Shown one piece after another: positions 1 to 8,407 of a DNA stretch of 11,562 nt; the stretch's first letter is position 1, and every line of letters begins with the position of its first letter. The translations under genes and the position numbers were made by a program. The stretch lies in the NCBI GenBank assembly GCA_025459035.1, contig JALORJ010000040.1, forward strand, positions 1 to 11,562, in the 5' to 3' direction. The notes under the pieces are model-generated. The model saw only the letters and a program-made list of their open reading frames with translations, did not search any database and was not told the origin of the DNA. Source of the stretch: Burkholderiales bacterium (lineage in GTDB: Bacteria; Pseudomonadota; Gammaproteobacteria; Burkholderiales; Ga0077523).

Positions 1-111
1 CCGGACGCGTCGTTCTATCTGTGGTCGCGCGTCCCCGGCGACGACACCGCGTTCGCGCGCCACCTGCGCGGTCGATACCATGTGACCGTGTTGCCGGGCG
101 AGCACACGTAG
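1..111 (+). pseudogene. dapC: C-terminal fragment of DapC in inverted orientation
   Basis: Frame 1 of the plus strand is open from the window edge to a TAG at 109-111. It reads like the C-terminal domain of a DapC-type aminotransferase: an ASFYLWSRVP segment, then DDTAFARHL, then HVTVLPG. Known DapC proteins have FYLW, FAR and NVTVLPGSYLAR in the same order and spacing. The match ends at the glycine encoded at 97-99; the next three residues (EHT) and the stop do not fit the family. From that point the DNA is the reverse strand of the N-terminal half of the same gene. The start lies left of the window, so I cannot tell whether this belongs to a full plus-strand copy or to an inverted middle segment. 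It has no ending that would make a functional enzyme. Family assignment rests on about 33 residues. Confidence 0.7.
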
Positions 112-623
112 ACCAGCTGGGTGCGCGCCCAGGTGGCGGCGTCGACGACGTCCCAGTCGCTCGCGAACCCCGTCTCCGCCGTCTGGTTCACGTAGAACGG
201 CTCGGCGCCTGCGAGCCGGGCCGCACCCTCGTAGATCTGATAGAACGGATTGGGCATGACGACCACGGGCGCGGGCACGCGCGTGCGGTCGATCACCGTC
301 TGGGCGAACGCGAACAGCGCTTCGCGGCTGCCGTTGACCGGCAGCACCTCGCGGGCGGCATCGAGCGCGGGCAGCTTCCAGCGCCGCTCGGCCCAGCGCG
401 CGATGGCTTCGCGCAGCGCCACCGATCCGGCCGTCGCCGGGTAGCTCGCAAGACCGTCGAGGTGCGCGACCAGCGCGGCCGTGACCAGCGCGGGGGTGGG
501 GTGCCGCGGTTCCCCGATCGACAGGTCCACGTGGGGCAGGTCGGGCGGGGGTGCGACATCGGCGAAGAGCTTCGCGAGGCGCTGGAACGGGTACGGCTGC
601 AGCCGGTCGAGGTCGGGATTCAT
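15..623 (-). pseudogene. dapC: succinyldiaminopimelate aminotransferase, N-terminal part, disrupted
   Basis: DapC is a PLP-dependent class I/II aminotransferase that converts N-succinyl-2-amino-6-ketopimelate with glutamate to N-succinyl-LL-2,6-diaminopimelate, in lysine and peptidoglycan precursor synthesis. The minus-strand ORF starts at ATG 623-621 and shows the family opening: MNPDLDRLQPYPFQRL, then LSIGEPRHPTP, GLASYPATAGSVALREAIARW, VLPVNGSREALF, PNPFYQIYEGAA and finally QLVYVCSPGN (codons ending at 90). DapC should continue with PTG; here it reads TVTWYRPRR and stops at 17-15 after 24 unrelated residues. The product would be 202 aa, against roughly 400 aa for the family. The PLP-lysine region and the C-terminal domain are missing. 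The gene is divergent from smc. Family assignment is secure. Whether the break is biological or a sequencing or assembly artefact is open. Confidence 0.82.
90..99. repeat. 10-bp inverted-junction sequence in dapC
   Basis: The ten bases GTTGCCGGGC fit both halves of the broken dapC. On the plus strand they lie within the codons for VLPG of the C-terminal fragment (88-99). On the minus strand they encode PGN of the N-terminal fragment. A 10-bp inverted repeat located about 180 codons apart in an intact dapC would be enough to mediate an inversion or a fold-back. That both repeats existed in the parent gene is an inference, since only the junction product is visible here. Confidence 0.55.
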
Positions 624-755
624 CGGCCCGGATGCTAGCGGTGCGACGCGCCGCGCGACGCGTCGAGGGCACGTGGTCGACGGTTACACTCGCCCGGATA
701 GATGCGGTCATCCGGGCCGCGTGAACTCTTCCTCGCGTCGTCGTCCGCGTCGCCC
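624..755. promoter_or_regulatory. divergent dapC/smc intergenic region
   Basis: This stretch lies between the dapC start at 623 and the preferred smc start at 756. On the plus strand, TACACT at 685-690 resembles a sigma-70 -10 box, but no good -35 element sits 16-18 nt upstream. On the minus strand, TAGCAT (637-632) is a weaker -10 candidate that would give an almost leaderless dapC message. Two direct copies of GCGACGCG (643-650 and 655-662) and a 10-bp palindrome (656-665) lie between the two candidates. They may be no more than GC-rich simple sequence. No strong ribosome binding site is seen for either gene. Confidence 0.35.
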
Positions 756-3700
756 GTGCGCCTCACCCACATCAAGCTCGCCGGATTCAAGTCGTTCGTC
801 GACCCGACGCACGTCGCCGTGCCCGGTCAGCTGACGGGGATCGTCGGACCGAACGGCTGCGGCAAGTCGAACGTCATCGACGCGGTGCGCTGGGTGCTGG
901 GCGAGTCGTCGGCGCGCAACCTGCGCGGCGAGACACTGCAGGACGTGCTGTTCAACGGGTCGGGCGACCGTCGCCCGGTCAACCGCGCCAGCGTCGAACT
1001 GGTCTTCGACAACAGTCAGGGGCGCGCCGCCGGCGCGTGGTCGACGTACGCCGAGATCTCGATCCGGCGCGTGCTCGAGCGCGACGGCCAGTCCGACTAC
1101 TACATCAACAATCTGGCCGTGCGCCGCAAGGACGTGGCCGACATCTTCCTCGGCACCGGGGTCGGGGCGCGCGGCTACGCGATCATCGAGCAGGGGATGA
1201 TCTCGCGCATCGTCGAGGCGCGCCCCGAGGAGCTGCGCGCGTTCCTCGAGGAGGCCGCCGGGGTGTCGAAGTACCGCGAGCGGCGCAAGGAGACCGAGTC
1301 GCGCCTCGACGACACCCGCGACAACCTGCTGCGCGTCGACGACATCCGGCGCGAGCTCGCGACGCAGATCGAGAAGCTCGACAGCCAGGCACAGGCGGCG
1401 GAGCAGTGGCGCGCCCTCGACGGTCGACTGCACGAGGCGCAGCACCTGCTCTGGTACGTGCGGCGCACCGATGCGCGGTCCCAGCGCGAGCGCATCGCCC
1501 GCGAGATCGACGAGCGCACGCTCGAACTCGAAGCGACGACGGCGCAGCTTCGCGAGACCGAGACCCGCGCGGTGCAGCTGCGCGAAGCGCAGTACGCGGC
1601 CTCCGAGGCGGTGCACGTCGCGCAGGGCGCGCTCTACGAGGTGTCCGGCGAGGCGGCGCGCGCGCAGCAGGCGCTCGAGTTCCTGCACGACAACCGCCAG
1701 CGCGCAGCGCAGCGGCGCGAGCAGGCGCTGCGCGAGCAGGGCGAGCAGGCGCAGCGGCGCGCGGTGCTGGAAGAGTCGCTTCAGGCCACCACGGCTGAAC
1801 GCGACGAGGCCGCGCTGCAGGCCGAGGCGTGCGAGAGCGCGCTCGACGCGGTGCGCGACGAACTGCCGGCGGCCGACGCCGCGTGGCAGGCGGCACGCGC
1901 GACCGCCGATCTCGCGCGCCAGCAGGCCGCCGAGGCGCGCACGCGGCGCGATGTCGCCACGGTCGCGCTGGCCAACGCGGACAAGCTGCTGTCGCAGTTG
2001 CAGTCGCGCGCGGTGCGGCTCGACGACGAGGCGGCCGCGCTGGAAGCGCCCGACCCGGTGGCGGTCGAGGCGCTGACCGAGGCGCGCGAAGCCGCCGCCG
2101 CCGCGGCCGCCGAGTCCCAGGCCGCGATCGCGTCGCTCGAAGCGCGGTTCACCGACCTCGACCGCCGCCACGGCGACCTGCGCCAGCAGGCCGAGCGCGT
2201 GCGCCAGGACGTGACCGCGCAGGAGACCCGGCTCGACACGCTGATCGCGTTCCAGCAGCGCCTGCGCGCGACCGAGGAGATGGCGGCGTGGCTGGGGCAG
2301 CACGGTCTCGCGGATGCGGCACGGCTGTGGGAGCGCGTCCACATCGAGGCCGGCTGGCAGGACGCGTTCGAGTCGGTGCTGCGCGAGCGCCTGAACGCGC
2401 TGCCGATCGACGCCCCGGAGCGGCTGGCCGACTGGTTCGGCGCGGCCCCGCCGGGAAAGCTCACGGTCTTCCGCCCCGGCACATCGACCTTCGGCCTCGG
2501 ACTCGCGCCGTCCGGCTGCGGACGCCTGCTCGACCGGCTGCGCATGGACGACGCCACCGTCGGGGCGGTACTGGCCGACTGGCTCGGGCACGTGTTCACC
2601 GCCGACTCGCTCGACGACGCGCTGCGCGTCGCGACTTCGCTCGACGCGCACCAGTGCGTCGTCACCCGCGAAGGCCACGTCTTCACCGCGCGCAGCGTCG
2701 GTTTCCACGCGCCCGACTCCGAGCTGCACGGGCTGCTCGCGCGCAAGCGAGAGATCGAGGCGCTCGAGGCGGCGGTGCCGATGCTGCGCGAGACGCTCGA
2801 CCGGCTGCGCGGCGAGGCCGAGGCGGCCGCGCTCGCACGCGAGGACACGCGCCGCGCGTTGGCCGCGGCCCGCGAGACGGGGCAGGCGCACGTGGCGCAG
2901 CGCCATCGGCTCGAACTGGACGAGCTGCGCGCGCGCGAGTCGCTCGAGCGGCTGCGCACGCGTGCTGCACAGCTGTCCGAGGAGCGCGCGCGGGTGGCCG
3001 CCGAGATCGAGCACGAGCAGGGCGCCCGGCTGTCGCTGTTCGACGCGGTGGCCGAGGCGCAGTCGGACGTCGAGGCGCTGCAGGAGAGCACCGATGCCGC
3101 CGTCGACGTCGCCCGCGCGGCCGAGCAGCAGCTCGTGCTTGCCCGCGAGCACGTGCAGCGCGCGGACCGCGAGGCACAGAACGCCGCGTTCCAGGCGCGC
3201 TCGCTCGACGCCCGCGTCGGCGATCTCGAAGCGAACCTGGCCGACCTGGCGGCGCGGCAGTCGGGTGCCGCGCGCGCGCTGGCGGACATCGATGCCGAGC
3301 TCGCGGGCTTCGATGACGCACCGCTGCGCGAGCGGCTGGCGCAGGCGCTCGAGCGCAAGGCCGACCGCGAGCACGCGCTGGGCACGCGGCGCGACGCGCT
3401 GGCGGATGCCGAACGCGATCTGCGCGAGGCCGAGCAGGCGCGCATGGCGCTCGAACAGCAGCTCGGTCCGCTGCGCGAGCGGCTGCACGAGCTCGACCTG
3501 AAGGCGCAGGAGGCGCGGCTTGCGGAGGAGAACTTCGCCCAGCAGCTGTTCGAGGCGCAGGCCGAGGAGGCGGCGCTGGCCGAGGCCGCCCGCGACGCCC
3601 CGCGACCGCAGGCGCTGCAGGCCGAGATCAACCGGCTGCAGGCCGAGATCGTCGGACTCGGGCCGGTGAACCTCGCGGCGCTGCAGGAGCTCGACACGGC

Positions 3701-4283
3701 ACAGCAGCGCAAGGGCTTCCTCGATGCACAGTCGACCGACCTCGCCGAGGCGATCGACACGCTGGTCGAGGCGATCCGCCGCATCGACCGCGAGACGCGC
3801 GAGCGGTTGCGCACGACCTTCGACGACGTCAACCGCCATTTCGGCGAGTACTTCGCGACGCTCTTCCGCGGCGGCGAGGCGAAGCTGGTGATGACCGGCG
3901 ACGAGATCCTCGACAGCGGCGTGCAGATCTCGGCGCGTCCGCCCGGCAAGAAGAACCAGTCGATCCAGATGCTCTCGGGCGGCGAGAAGGCGCTCACGGC
4001 GATGGCGCTCGTGTTCGCGATGTTCAAGCTCAACCCGGCGCCGTTCTGTCTGCTCGACGAGGTCGACGCGCCGCTCGACGAGTCCAACGCCGGACGCATG
4101 GCCGAGCTGGTGCGCTCGATGGCGACCGAAACCCAGTTCGTGTTCATCACGCACAACAAGACCACGATGGAAGTCGCCGAACACCTGATCGGAGTCACGA
4201 TGCCCGAGCCCGGCGTGTCGCGTGTCGTCGCCGTCGACATCGAGGAGGCGCTGCGCATCACCGATGCGCGCGCCGCGGCCTGA
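756..4283 (+). CDS. smc: chromosome segregation protein SMC
   Basis: SMC is the ATP-driven coiled-coil core of the bacterial condensin-like complex (usually with ScpA and ScpB), which compacts and resolves newly replicated chromosomes. From GTG 756 the protein is 1175 aa, the normal family length, and begins MRLTHIKLAGFKSFVDPT as SMC proteins do. The head half has Walker A GPNGCGKS at residues 31-38. Long Glu/Arg/Ala-rich coiled coils flank a globular hinge at roughly 505-655. The C-terminal head has the ABC signature LSGGE (1073-1077) and Walker B CLLDE (1098-1102), followed by a D-loop region DAPLDESN. The frame is open further upstream to ATG 702, which would add 18 residues with no family match, so I prefer 756. 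No good Shine-Dalgarno supports either start. It leads a tight cluster, with zipA starting 3 nt after its stop. All key ATPase motifs are intact. Confidence 0.97.
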   Translation: MRLTHIKLAGFKSFVDPTHVAVPGQLTGIVGPNGCGKSNVIDAVRWVLGESSARNLRGETLQDVLFNGSGDRRPVNRASVELVFDNSQGRAAGAWSTYAEISIRRVLERDGQSDYYINNLAVRRKDVADIFLGTGVGARGYAIIEQGMISRIVEARPEELRAFLEEAAGVSKYRERRKETESRLDDTRDNLLRVDDIRRELATQIEKLDSQAQAAEQWRALDGRLHEAQHLLWYVRRTDARSQRERIAREIDERTLELEATTAQLRETETRAVQLREAQYAASEAVHVAQGALYEVSGEAARAQQALEFLHDNRQRAAQRREQALREQGEQAQRRAVLEESLQATTAERDEAALQAEACESALDAVRDELPAADAAWQAARATADLARQQAAEARTRRDVATVALANADKLLSQLQSRAVRLDDEAAALEAPDPVAVEALTEAREAAAAAAAESQAAIASLEARFTDLDRRHGDLRQQAERVRQDVTAQETRLDTLIAFQQRLRATEEMAAWLGQHGLADAARLWERVHIEAGWQDAFESVLRERLNALPIDAPERLADWFGAAPPGKLTVFRPGTSTFGLGLAPSGCGRLLDRLRMDDATVGAVLADWLGHVFTADSLDDALRVATSLDAHQCVVTREGHVFTARSVGFHAPDSELHGLLARKREIEALEAAVPMLRETLDRLRGEAEAAALAREDTRRALAAARETGQAHVAQRHRLELDELRARESLERLRTRAAQLSEERARVAAEIEHEQGARLSLFDAVAEAQSDVEALQESTDAAVDVARAAEQQLVLAREHVQRADREAQNAAFQARSLDARVGDLEANLADLAARQSGAARALADIDAELAGFDDAPLRERLAQALERKADREHALGTRRDALADAERDLREAEQARMALEQQLGPLRERLHELDLKAQEARLAEENFAQQLFEAQAEEAALAEAARDAPRPQALQAEINRLQAEIVGLGPVNLAALQELDTAQQRKGFLDAQSTDLAEAIDTLVEAIRRIDRETRERLRTTFDDVNRHFGEYFATLFRGGEAKLVMTGDEILDSGVQISARPPGKKNQSIQMLSGGEKALTAMALVFAMFKLNPAPFCLLDEVDAPLDESNAGRMAELVRSMATETQFVFITHNKTTMEVAEHLIGVTMPEPGVSRVVAVDIEEALRITDARAAA

Positions 4284-4286
4284 GCG

Positions 4287-5363
4287 ATGACACCGCTGCG
4301 CTGGGTGCTGCTGGCGGTCGGGGTCGCGGTGATCGCCGCGGTGATGGCCTACAACGCGTGGCAGGAGCGCGCGTGGCGCCGACGCACGGCGCAGGCGTTC
4401 GACCGGCCCGACGTCGACGCGCTGCTGTCGCCGCGGCCGGCGTCCGGGCTCGAGCCCGCGTCCGGCCCCGAGCCGGCGTCCGCGCTGCGGACGTCCGTCG
4501 CGCAGACCGTCGACGCGCCGGCGGTGGCGCCGGCCCCCGAGGCCGAGACGGCGCCGATCGATGCCGAGGCGATCCTCGAGCGTGGCGACGGCTTCGATGC
4601 CGGGCGCACGCAGCAGGTGCTGACGGCCGCCGGCGCGCTCGCACGCGGCGGTCACGTCGACGCGTGGGATCCGGCCCGCGGGCGCTGGCGGGCGGCCGAC
4701 GCCGTCGACGCCGCGGGCGCGCAGCGGCTGCGGGTCACCATGCCGCTGGCCGACCGGCGCGGCGCGGCCGGGCGCAGCGAGCTCGAAGGGTTCGCGGTGG
4801 TGGTCGCGGGGGTCGCCGACGCGACCGGTGCGGCGCTCGACATGCCGTCGGTCGAGGCGATGGAAGCGCAGGCCCGTGCGCTCGATGCGCTGTGCAACGA
4901 GGTCGACGTCGCGATCGGCATCTCGGTGATCGCCGGCGACGGCGCCACGTTCGCGGCCGACCGCATCGCCACGATCGCCGACGCGCAGGGCCTGGTGCTG
5001 GCCCCCGACGGGCGCTTCCTCGCGCGTGCTGCCGACGGTCAGCGCGTCGACTTCACGCTCGACAACCAGGGCAGCGAGGGCTTCTTCGCCGACCAGCTCG
5101 CGCAGCTGCGCTCGCCCGGCGTCACGCTGCTGCTGGACGTGCCGCGGGCGCCCGGCGCGCTCGCGAGCTACGACCGCATGGTCGACGTGGCGCGCGCGCT
5201 GGCCGACGCCCTGGGGGGGCGGCTGGTCGACGACAACCGGCGTCCGCTCACCGAGGCCGGGCTGGCCGCCACGCGCGACGCGGTGACGAAGATCTACGCG
5301 ACGATGGCGGCTGCCGGCATCGCCCCCGGCGGCGCCACGGCGATGCGCCTGTTCGCGGGATGA
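4287..5363 (+). CDS. zipA: cell division protein ZipA
   Basis: ZipA anchors FtsZ to the inner membrane and stabilises the Z-ring at the division site. The 358-aa product has a very short N-terminus, one membrane segment at about residues 5-24, a basic stretch (WQERAWRRR), a long Ala/Pro/Glu linker to about 200 and a C-terminal FtsZ-binding domain at roughly 205-345. That domain shows DVAIGISVI, LDNQGSEGFF, TLLLDVPRAPG and LVDDNRRPL, all in the usual order. The YNAWQER motif after the membrane segment resembles betaproteobacterial ZipA. The linker holds a short ASGxEP repeat. It starts 3 nt after smc, and its TGA overlaps the ligA ATG, so translation of zipA and ligA is probably coupled. The divergence of the linker is normal for this family; the fold assignment rests on the C-terminal domain and the gene order. 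Confidence 0.92.
   Translation: MTPLRWVLLAVGVAVIAAVMAYNAWQERAWRRRTAQAFDRPDVDALLSPRPASGLEPASGPEPASALRTSVAQTVDAPAVAPAPEAETAPIDAEAILERGDGFDAGRTQQVLTAAGALARGGHVDAWDPARGRWRAADAVDAAGAQRLRVTMPLADRRGAAGRSELEGFAVVVAGVADATGAALDMPSVEAMEAQARALDALCNEVDVAIGISVIAGDGATFAADRIATIADAQGLVLAPDGRFLARAADGQRVDFTLDNQGSEGFFADQLAQLRSPGVTLLLDVPRAPGALASYDRMVDVARALADALGGRLVDDNRRPLTEAGLAATRDAVTKIYATMAAAGIAPGGATAMRLFAG
4440..4481 (+). repeat. 18-nt tandem repeat in the zipA linker
   Basis: Two 18-nt units (4440-4457 and 4458-4475) and the start of a third encode ASGLEP, ASGPEP and AS at residues 52-65 of ZipA. Copies differ at a few bases. It lies in the disordered linker between the membrane anchor and the FtsZ-binding domain, where length variation by slippage would be tolerated. 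Confidence 0.6.
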
Positions 5364-7465
5364 ACGTCGGCGAAGCCGCCTCCGCGCCGCCCGCCGCCGT
5401 CGCCGCCCGCATCGCGGCGCTGCGAGACCAGCTCTCGCACCATCTGTACCGCTATCACGTGCTCGACGATCCCGAGATCGGCGACGCCGACTACGACCGC
5501 CTGTTTGCCGAGTTGCAGGCCCTGGAGGCGCAGTGGCCGCAGGCGGTGACGCCCGACTCGCCGACGCAGCGCGTCGGTGCGGCCCCGGCCGTGGACTTCG
5601 CGCCGGTGGCGCATCGCGTGCCGATGCTGTCGCTGAACAACGCCTTCGACGACGCCGACGCGACCGCCTTCGATCGCCGCGTGCGCGAGGCGCTCGGCGT
5701 CGAGACGGTCGCGTACGCCGTGGAGCCGAAGTTCGACGGACTGGCGGTGAGCCTGCTGTACGTGGACGGAGTGTTCGTCGAAGGCGCCACGCGCGGCGAC
5801 GGCACGACCGGCGAGAACGTCACGGCCAACCTGCGCACGGTCGCCGCGATCCCGCTGCGGCTGGCCGGTGACGCGCTGCCGCGGCGCCTCGAAGTGCGGG
5901 GTGAGGTGCTGATGCTGCGGGCGGACTTCGACGCACTGAACGCGGCGCAGGACGCGCGCGGCGACAAGCGCTTCGCCAATCCGCGCAATGCCGCGGCCGG
6001 CGCGCTGCGCCAGCTCGATGCGCGGGTGACGGCGGCGCGGCGCCTGACGTTCTTCGCCTACGGCCTGGGCGAGATCGACGGCGGTGACGTACCGCACGCC
6101 ACGCACTCGGCGCGCATGGCATGGCTGGCCGAACGTCGGCTGCCGGTCGCGCGCGATCGTGCCGTGGTGACCGGGGTCGACGGGCTGCTGCGGTGGTACC
6201 GCGAGATCGGGGCGCGGCGCGCGACGCTGCCGTACGACATCGACGGCGTGGTCTACAAGGTCGACGACCTCGCCGCGCAGGCACGGCTGGGCTTCGTGTC
6301 GCGTGCGCCGCGCTTCGCGATCGCGCACAAGTACCCGCCGCAGGAGGCCGAGACGCGCGTGCGGGCCATCGACGTGCAGGTGGGACGCACCGGTGCGCTG
6401 ACGCCGGTGGCGCGCCTCGACCCGGTGTTCGTCGGCGGTGTCACCGTCACCAACGCGACGCTGCACAACGAGGACGAGGTGCGGCGCAAGGACGTGCGTG
6501 TCGGTGACACCGTGGTCGTGCGCCGCGCCGGCGACGTCATCCCGGAGGTGGTCGCGGTGCGCATGGAGCACCGCCCCGACGCGGCGCCGCTGTTCACGAT
6601 GCCTGCCACGTGCCCGGTGTGCCAGTCCGCCGTGGCGCGTGGCGAGGACGAAGCCGCGTCGCGGTGCACCGGCGGCCTGTACTGCTCGGCGCAGCGCAAG
6701 CAGGCGCTGCTGCACTTCGCGTCGCGACGCGCGCTGGACATCGAGGGGCTGGGCGAGAAGCTCGTCGACCAGCTGGTCGACGGCGGTCACGTGCGCACGC
6801 TGGCGGACCTGTTCACGCTCGACGCGGCCACGCTCGGCGGCCTCGAGCGCATGGCGGCGAAGTCGGCGGCCAATCTGCACGCCGCGATCGACCACGCGAA
6901 GCAGACCACGCTCGCGCGGCTCGTCCACGGGCTGGGCATCCGCAACGTCGGCGAGGCGACCGCGCGCGATCTGGCGCGCCACTTCGGTTCGCTCGACGCG
7001 CTGATGGCCGCGCCGGTCGAGCAGCTCGCCGAGGTGCCCGACGTCGGCCCCGTCGTCGCTGCCAGCCTGCGCGCGTTCTTCGACGAGCCGCACAACGTCG
7101 AGGTGATCGACGCGCTGCGCGCGGCCGGGGTGCACTGGCCCGAGGGTCCGCCGGCACCGCGTCCCGCGACGTCCGAACCGGCCGCCGGCGCCGCGCGCGA
7201 TCCGGTCATCGGTCGCACGTTCGTGCTGACGGGCACGCTGGCCACGCTCACGCGCGACGCCGCGAAGGCGCGCATCGAGGCGGCCGGCGGCAAGGTGACC
7301 GGCAGCGTGTCGAAGCGCACCGACTACGTGGTCGCGGGCGAGGCCGCCGGTACCAAGCTCGAGACCGCCCGGACGCTCGGCATCGCCGTCATCGACAGCG
7401 AGGCGGCGCTGCTAGCCTTGCTGGACCGGGCGGGATCGGCCGCGCCCGGCGCGCTTCCTGCGTGA
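5360..7465 (+). CDS. ligA: NAD-dependent DNA ligase LigA
   Basis: LigA seals nicks in DNA during replication (Okazaki fragments) and repair, using NAD as the adenylate donor. The 701-aa product has every domain of the family in order. The Ia domain has HHLYRYHVLDDPEIGDADYD at about 26-45. The adenylation domain has catalytic Lys124 in the motif KFDG (124-127) and RGDGTTGENVT downstream. The OB fold follows (VGRTGALTPVARLDPVFVGG). A four-cysteine zinc site is formed by C418, C421, C436 and C442. Helix-hairpin-helix repeats (for example EGLGEKLVDQLV) come next, and a C-terminal BRCT domain lies at about 616-690 (GRTFVLTGTL, RTDYVVAGEAAGTK). The ATG overlaps the zipA stop (ATGA at 5360-5363). 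Length and catalytic residues are normal, so this is the main essential ligase. The frame stays open far upstream inside zipA, but that extension is a GC-rich shadow. Confidence 0.98.
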   Translation: MNVGEAASAPPAAVAARIAALRDQLSHHLYRYHVLDDPEIGDADYDRLFAELQALEAQWPQAVTPDSPTQRVGAAPAVDFAPVAHRVPMLSLNNAFDDADATAFDRRVREALGVETVAYAVEPKFDGLAVSLLYVDGVFVEGATRGDGTTGENVTANLRTVAAIPLRLAGDALPRRLEVRGEVLMLRADFDALNAAQDARGDKRFANPRNAAAGALRQLDARVTAARRLTFFAYGLGEIDGGDVPHATHSARMAWLAERRLPVARDRAVVTGVDGLLRWYREIGARRATLPYDIDGVVYKVDDLAAQARLGFVSRAPRFAIAHKYPPQEAETRVRAIDVQVGRTGALTPVARLDPVFVGGVTVTNATLHNEDEVRRKDVRVGDTVVVRRAGDVIPEVVAVRMEHRPDAAPLFTMPATCPVCQSAVARGEDEAASRCTGGLYCSAQRKQALLHFASRRALDIEGLGEKLVDQLVDGGHVRTLADLFTLDAATLGGLERMAAKSAANLHAAIDHAKQTTLARLVHGLGIRNVGEATARDLARHFGSLDALMAAPVEQLAEVPDVGPVVAASLRAFFDEPHNVEVIDALRAAGVHWPEGPPAPRPATSEPAAGAARDPVIGRTFVLTGTLATLTRDAAKARIEAAGGKVTGSVSKRTDYVVAGEAAGTKLETARTLGIAVIDSEAALLALLDRAGSAAPGALPA

Positions 7466-7503
7466 CGCCGCGTCCACTTCCACCCCCCGAACGGAATCCT
7501 CCG

Positions 7504-8385
7504 ATGCAGAAGGTCACCACCGCCGTGTTCCCGGTCGCCGGGCTCGGCACGCGCTTCCTGCCCGCCACCAAGGCGAGCCCGAAGGAGATGCTGCCGGTCG
7601 TCGACAAGCCGCTGATCCAGTACGCGGTCGAGGAGGCCGTGCAGGCCGGCTGCACGCAGATGGTCTTCATCACGGGCAAGAGCAAGCGCGCCATCGAGGA
7701 TCACTTCGACAAGGCGCCGGAGCTCGAGGCCGAGCTGGAGCAGCGCGGCAAGACGGCGCTGCTCGAGATGGTCCGCGAGATCGTGCCGAAGAACGTGAGC
7801 TGCATCTACGTGCGCCAGCCGGAGGCCCTGGGCCTAGGCCACGCGGTGCTGATGGCCAAGCCGGTGGTCGGCGACGCGCCGTTCGCGGTGATCCTGGCCG
7901 ACGACCTCATCGACGCCGATCCGCCGTGCCTCACGCAGATGGTCGAACTGCACGCCGCGCGCCAGTGCTCGGTGCTCGCGGTGCAGCAGGTGCCGCGCGA
8001 GGAGACCAGCAAGTACGGCGTCATCCGCAACGAGCCGCTCGAGCCGCGCCTGCACCGCATCGCGGCCATGGTCGAGAAGCCGCGGCCGGCGGACGCGCCG
8101 TCGAACCTTGCGGTCGTCGGGCGCTACATCCTGACGGCCCGGGTCTTCCATCATCTCGAACGCATCGGCAAGGGCAGCGGCGGCGAGATCCAGCTGACCG
8201 ACGGCATCGCGCAGCTGCTGAACGAGGAGACCGCGCTCGCGTGGGAGTTCCACGGCACGCGCTACGACTGCGGCTCGAAGCTGGGCTACCTGATGGCCAA
8301 CTACGTGTTCGGCATGCGCCATCCCGAGGTCGGCGCCGAGTTCGCCGCCTTCGCGACCGGGATGGCCCGGGGCAAGGCGGGTTGA
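7504..8385 (+). CDS. galU: UTP-glucose-1-phosphate uridylyltransferase GalU
   Basis: GalU makes UDP-glucose and pyrophosphate from glucose-1-phosphate and UTP, feeding lipopolysaccharide, exopolysaccharide and galactose metabolism in the cytoplasm. The 293-aa product matches the family length. It has the nucleotide-binding motif GLGTRFLPATKASPKEMLP (residues 13-31), a catalytic-site ADD (132-134), the sugar-phosphate motif VEKP (190-193), and GGEIQLTDGIAQLL followed by RYDCGSKLGYL. ATG 7504 is chosen because the protein begins there exactly as the family does (QKVTTAVFPVAGLG). The upstream Shine-Dalgarno is weak. It follows ligA after 38 nt that contain no obvious terminator, so it may be read from the smc-zipA-ligA transcript or from its own unseen promoter. 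GalU is easily told from RfbA-type thymidylyltransferases by these motifs. Confidence 0.97.
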   Translation: MQKVTTAVFPVAGLGTRFLPATKASPKEMLPVVDKPLIQYAVEEAVQAGCTQMVFITGKSKRAIEDHFDKAPELEAELEQRGKTALLEMVREIVPKNVSCIYVRQPEALGLGHAVLMAKPVVGDAPFAVILADDLIDADPPCLTQMVELHAARQCSVLAVQQVPREETSKYGVIRNEPLEPRLHRIAAMVEKPRPADAPSNLAVVGRYILTARVFHHLERIGKGSGGEIQLTDGIAQLLNEETALAWEFHGTRYDCGSKLGYLMANYVFGMRHPEVGAEFAAFATGMARGKAG

Positions 8386-8407
8386 GCCGGCACCCGGGGC
8401 CGCGAGC

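Noticed and set aside
643..665. Direct repeats GCGACGCG and palindrome CGACGCGTCG as an operator
   Set aside because: They are built only from CG-rich simple sequence that recurs throughout this genome. They are noted in the intergenic entry but not called as a binding site.
708..4655. 1315-aa open frame on the minus strand opposite smc and zipA
   Set aside because: It is antisense to an SMC with all motifs intact. Its Arg/Leu/Gly-rich composition is what GC-rich codon use produces on the opposite strand, and no family motif is seen.
5213..5219. Run of seven G in zipA as a possible phase-variable tract
   Set aside because: The frame is intact across it, the tract is short, it encodes ordinary Gly codons in a very GC-rich gene, and zipA is a poor candidate for phase variation.
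4358..5359. Upstream extension of the ligA frame through zipA
   Set aside because: The translation is Arg/Gly/Ala-rich with no homology, and LigA starts normally at ATG 5360, which overlaps the zipA stop.
6610..7503. Upstream extension of the galU frame through the end of ligA
   Set aside because: It overlaps the zinc, HhH and BRCT regions of LigA; GalU begins correctly at 7504.
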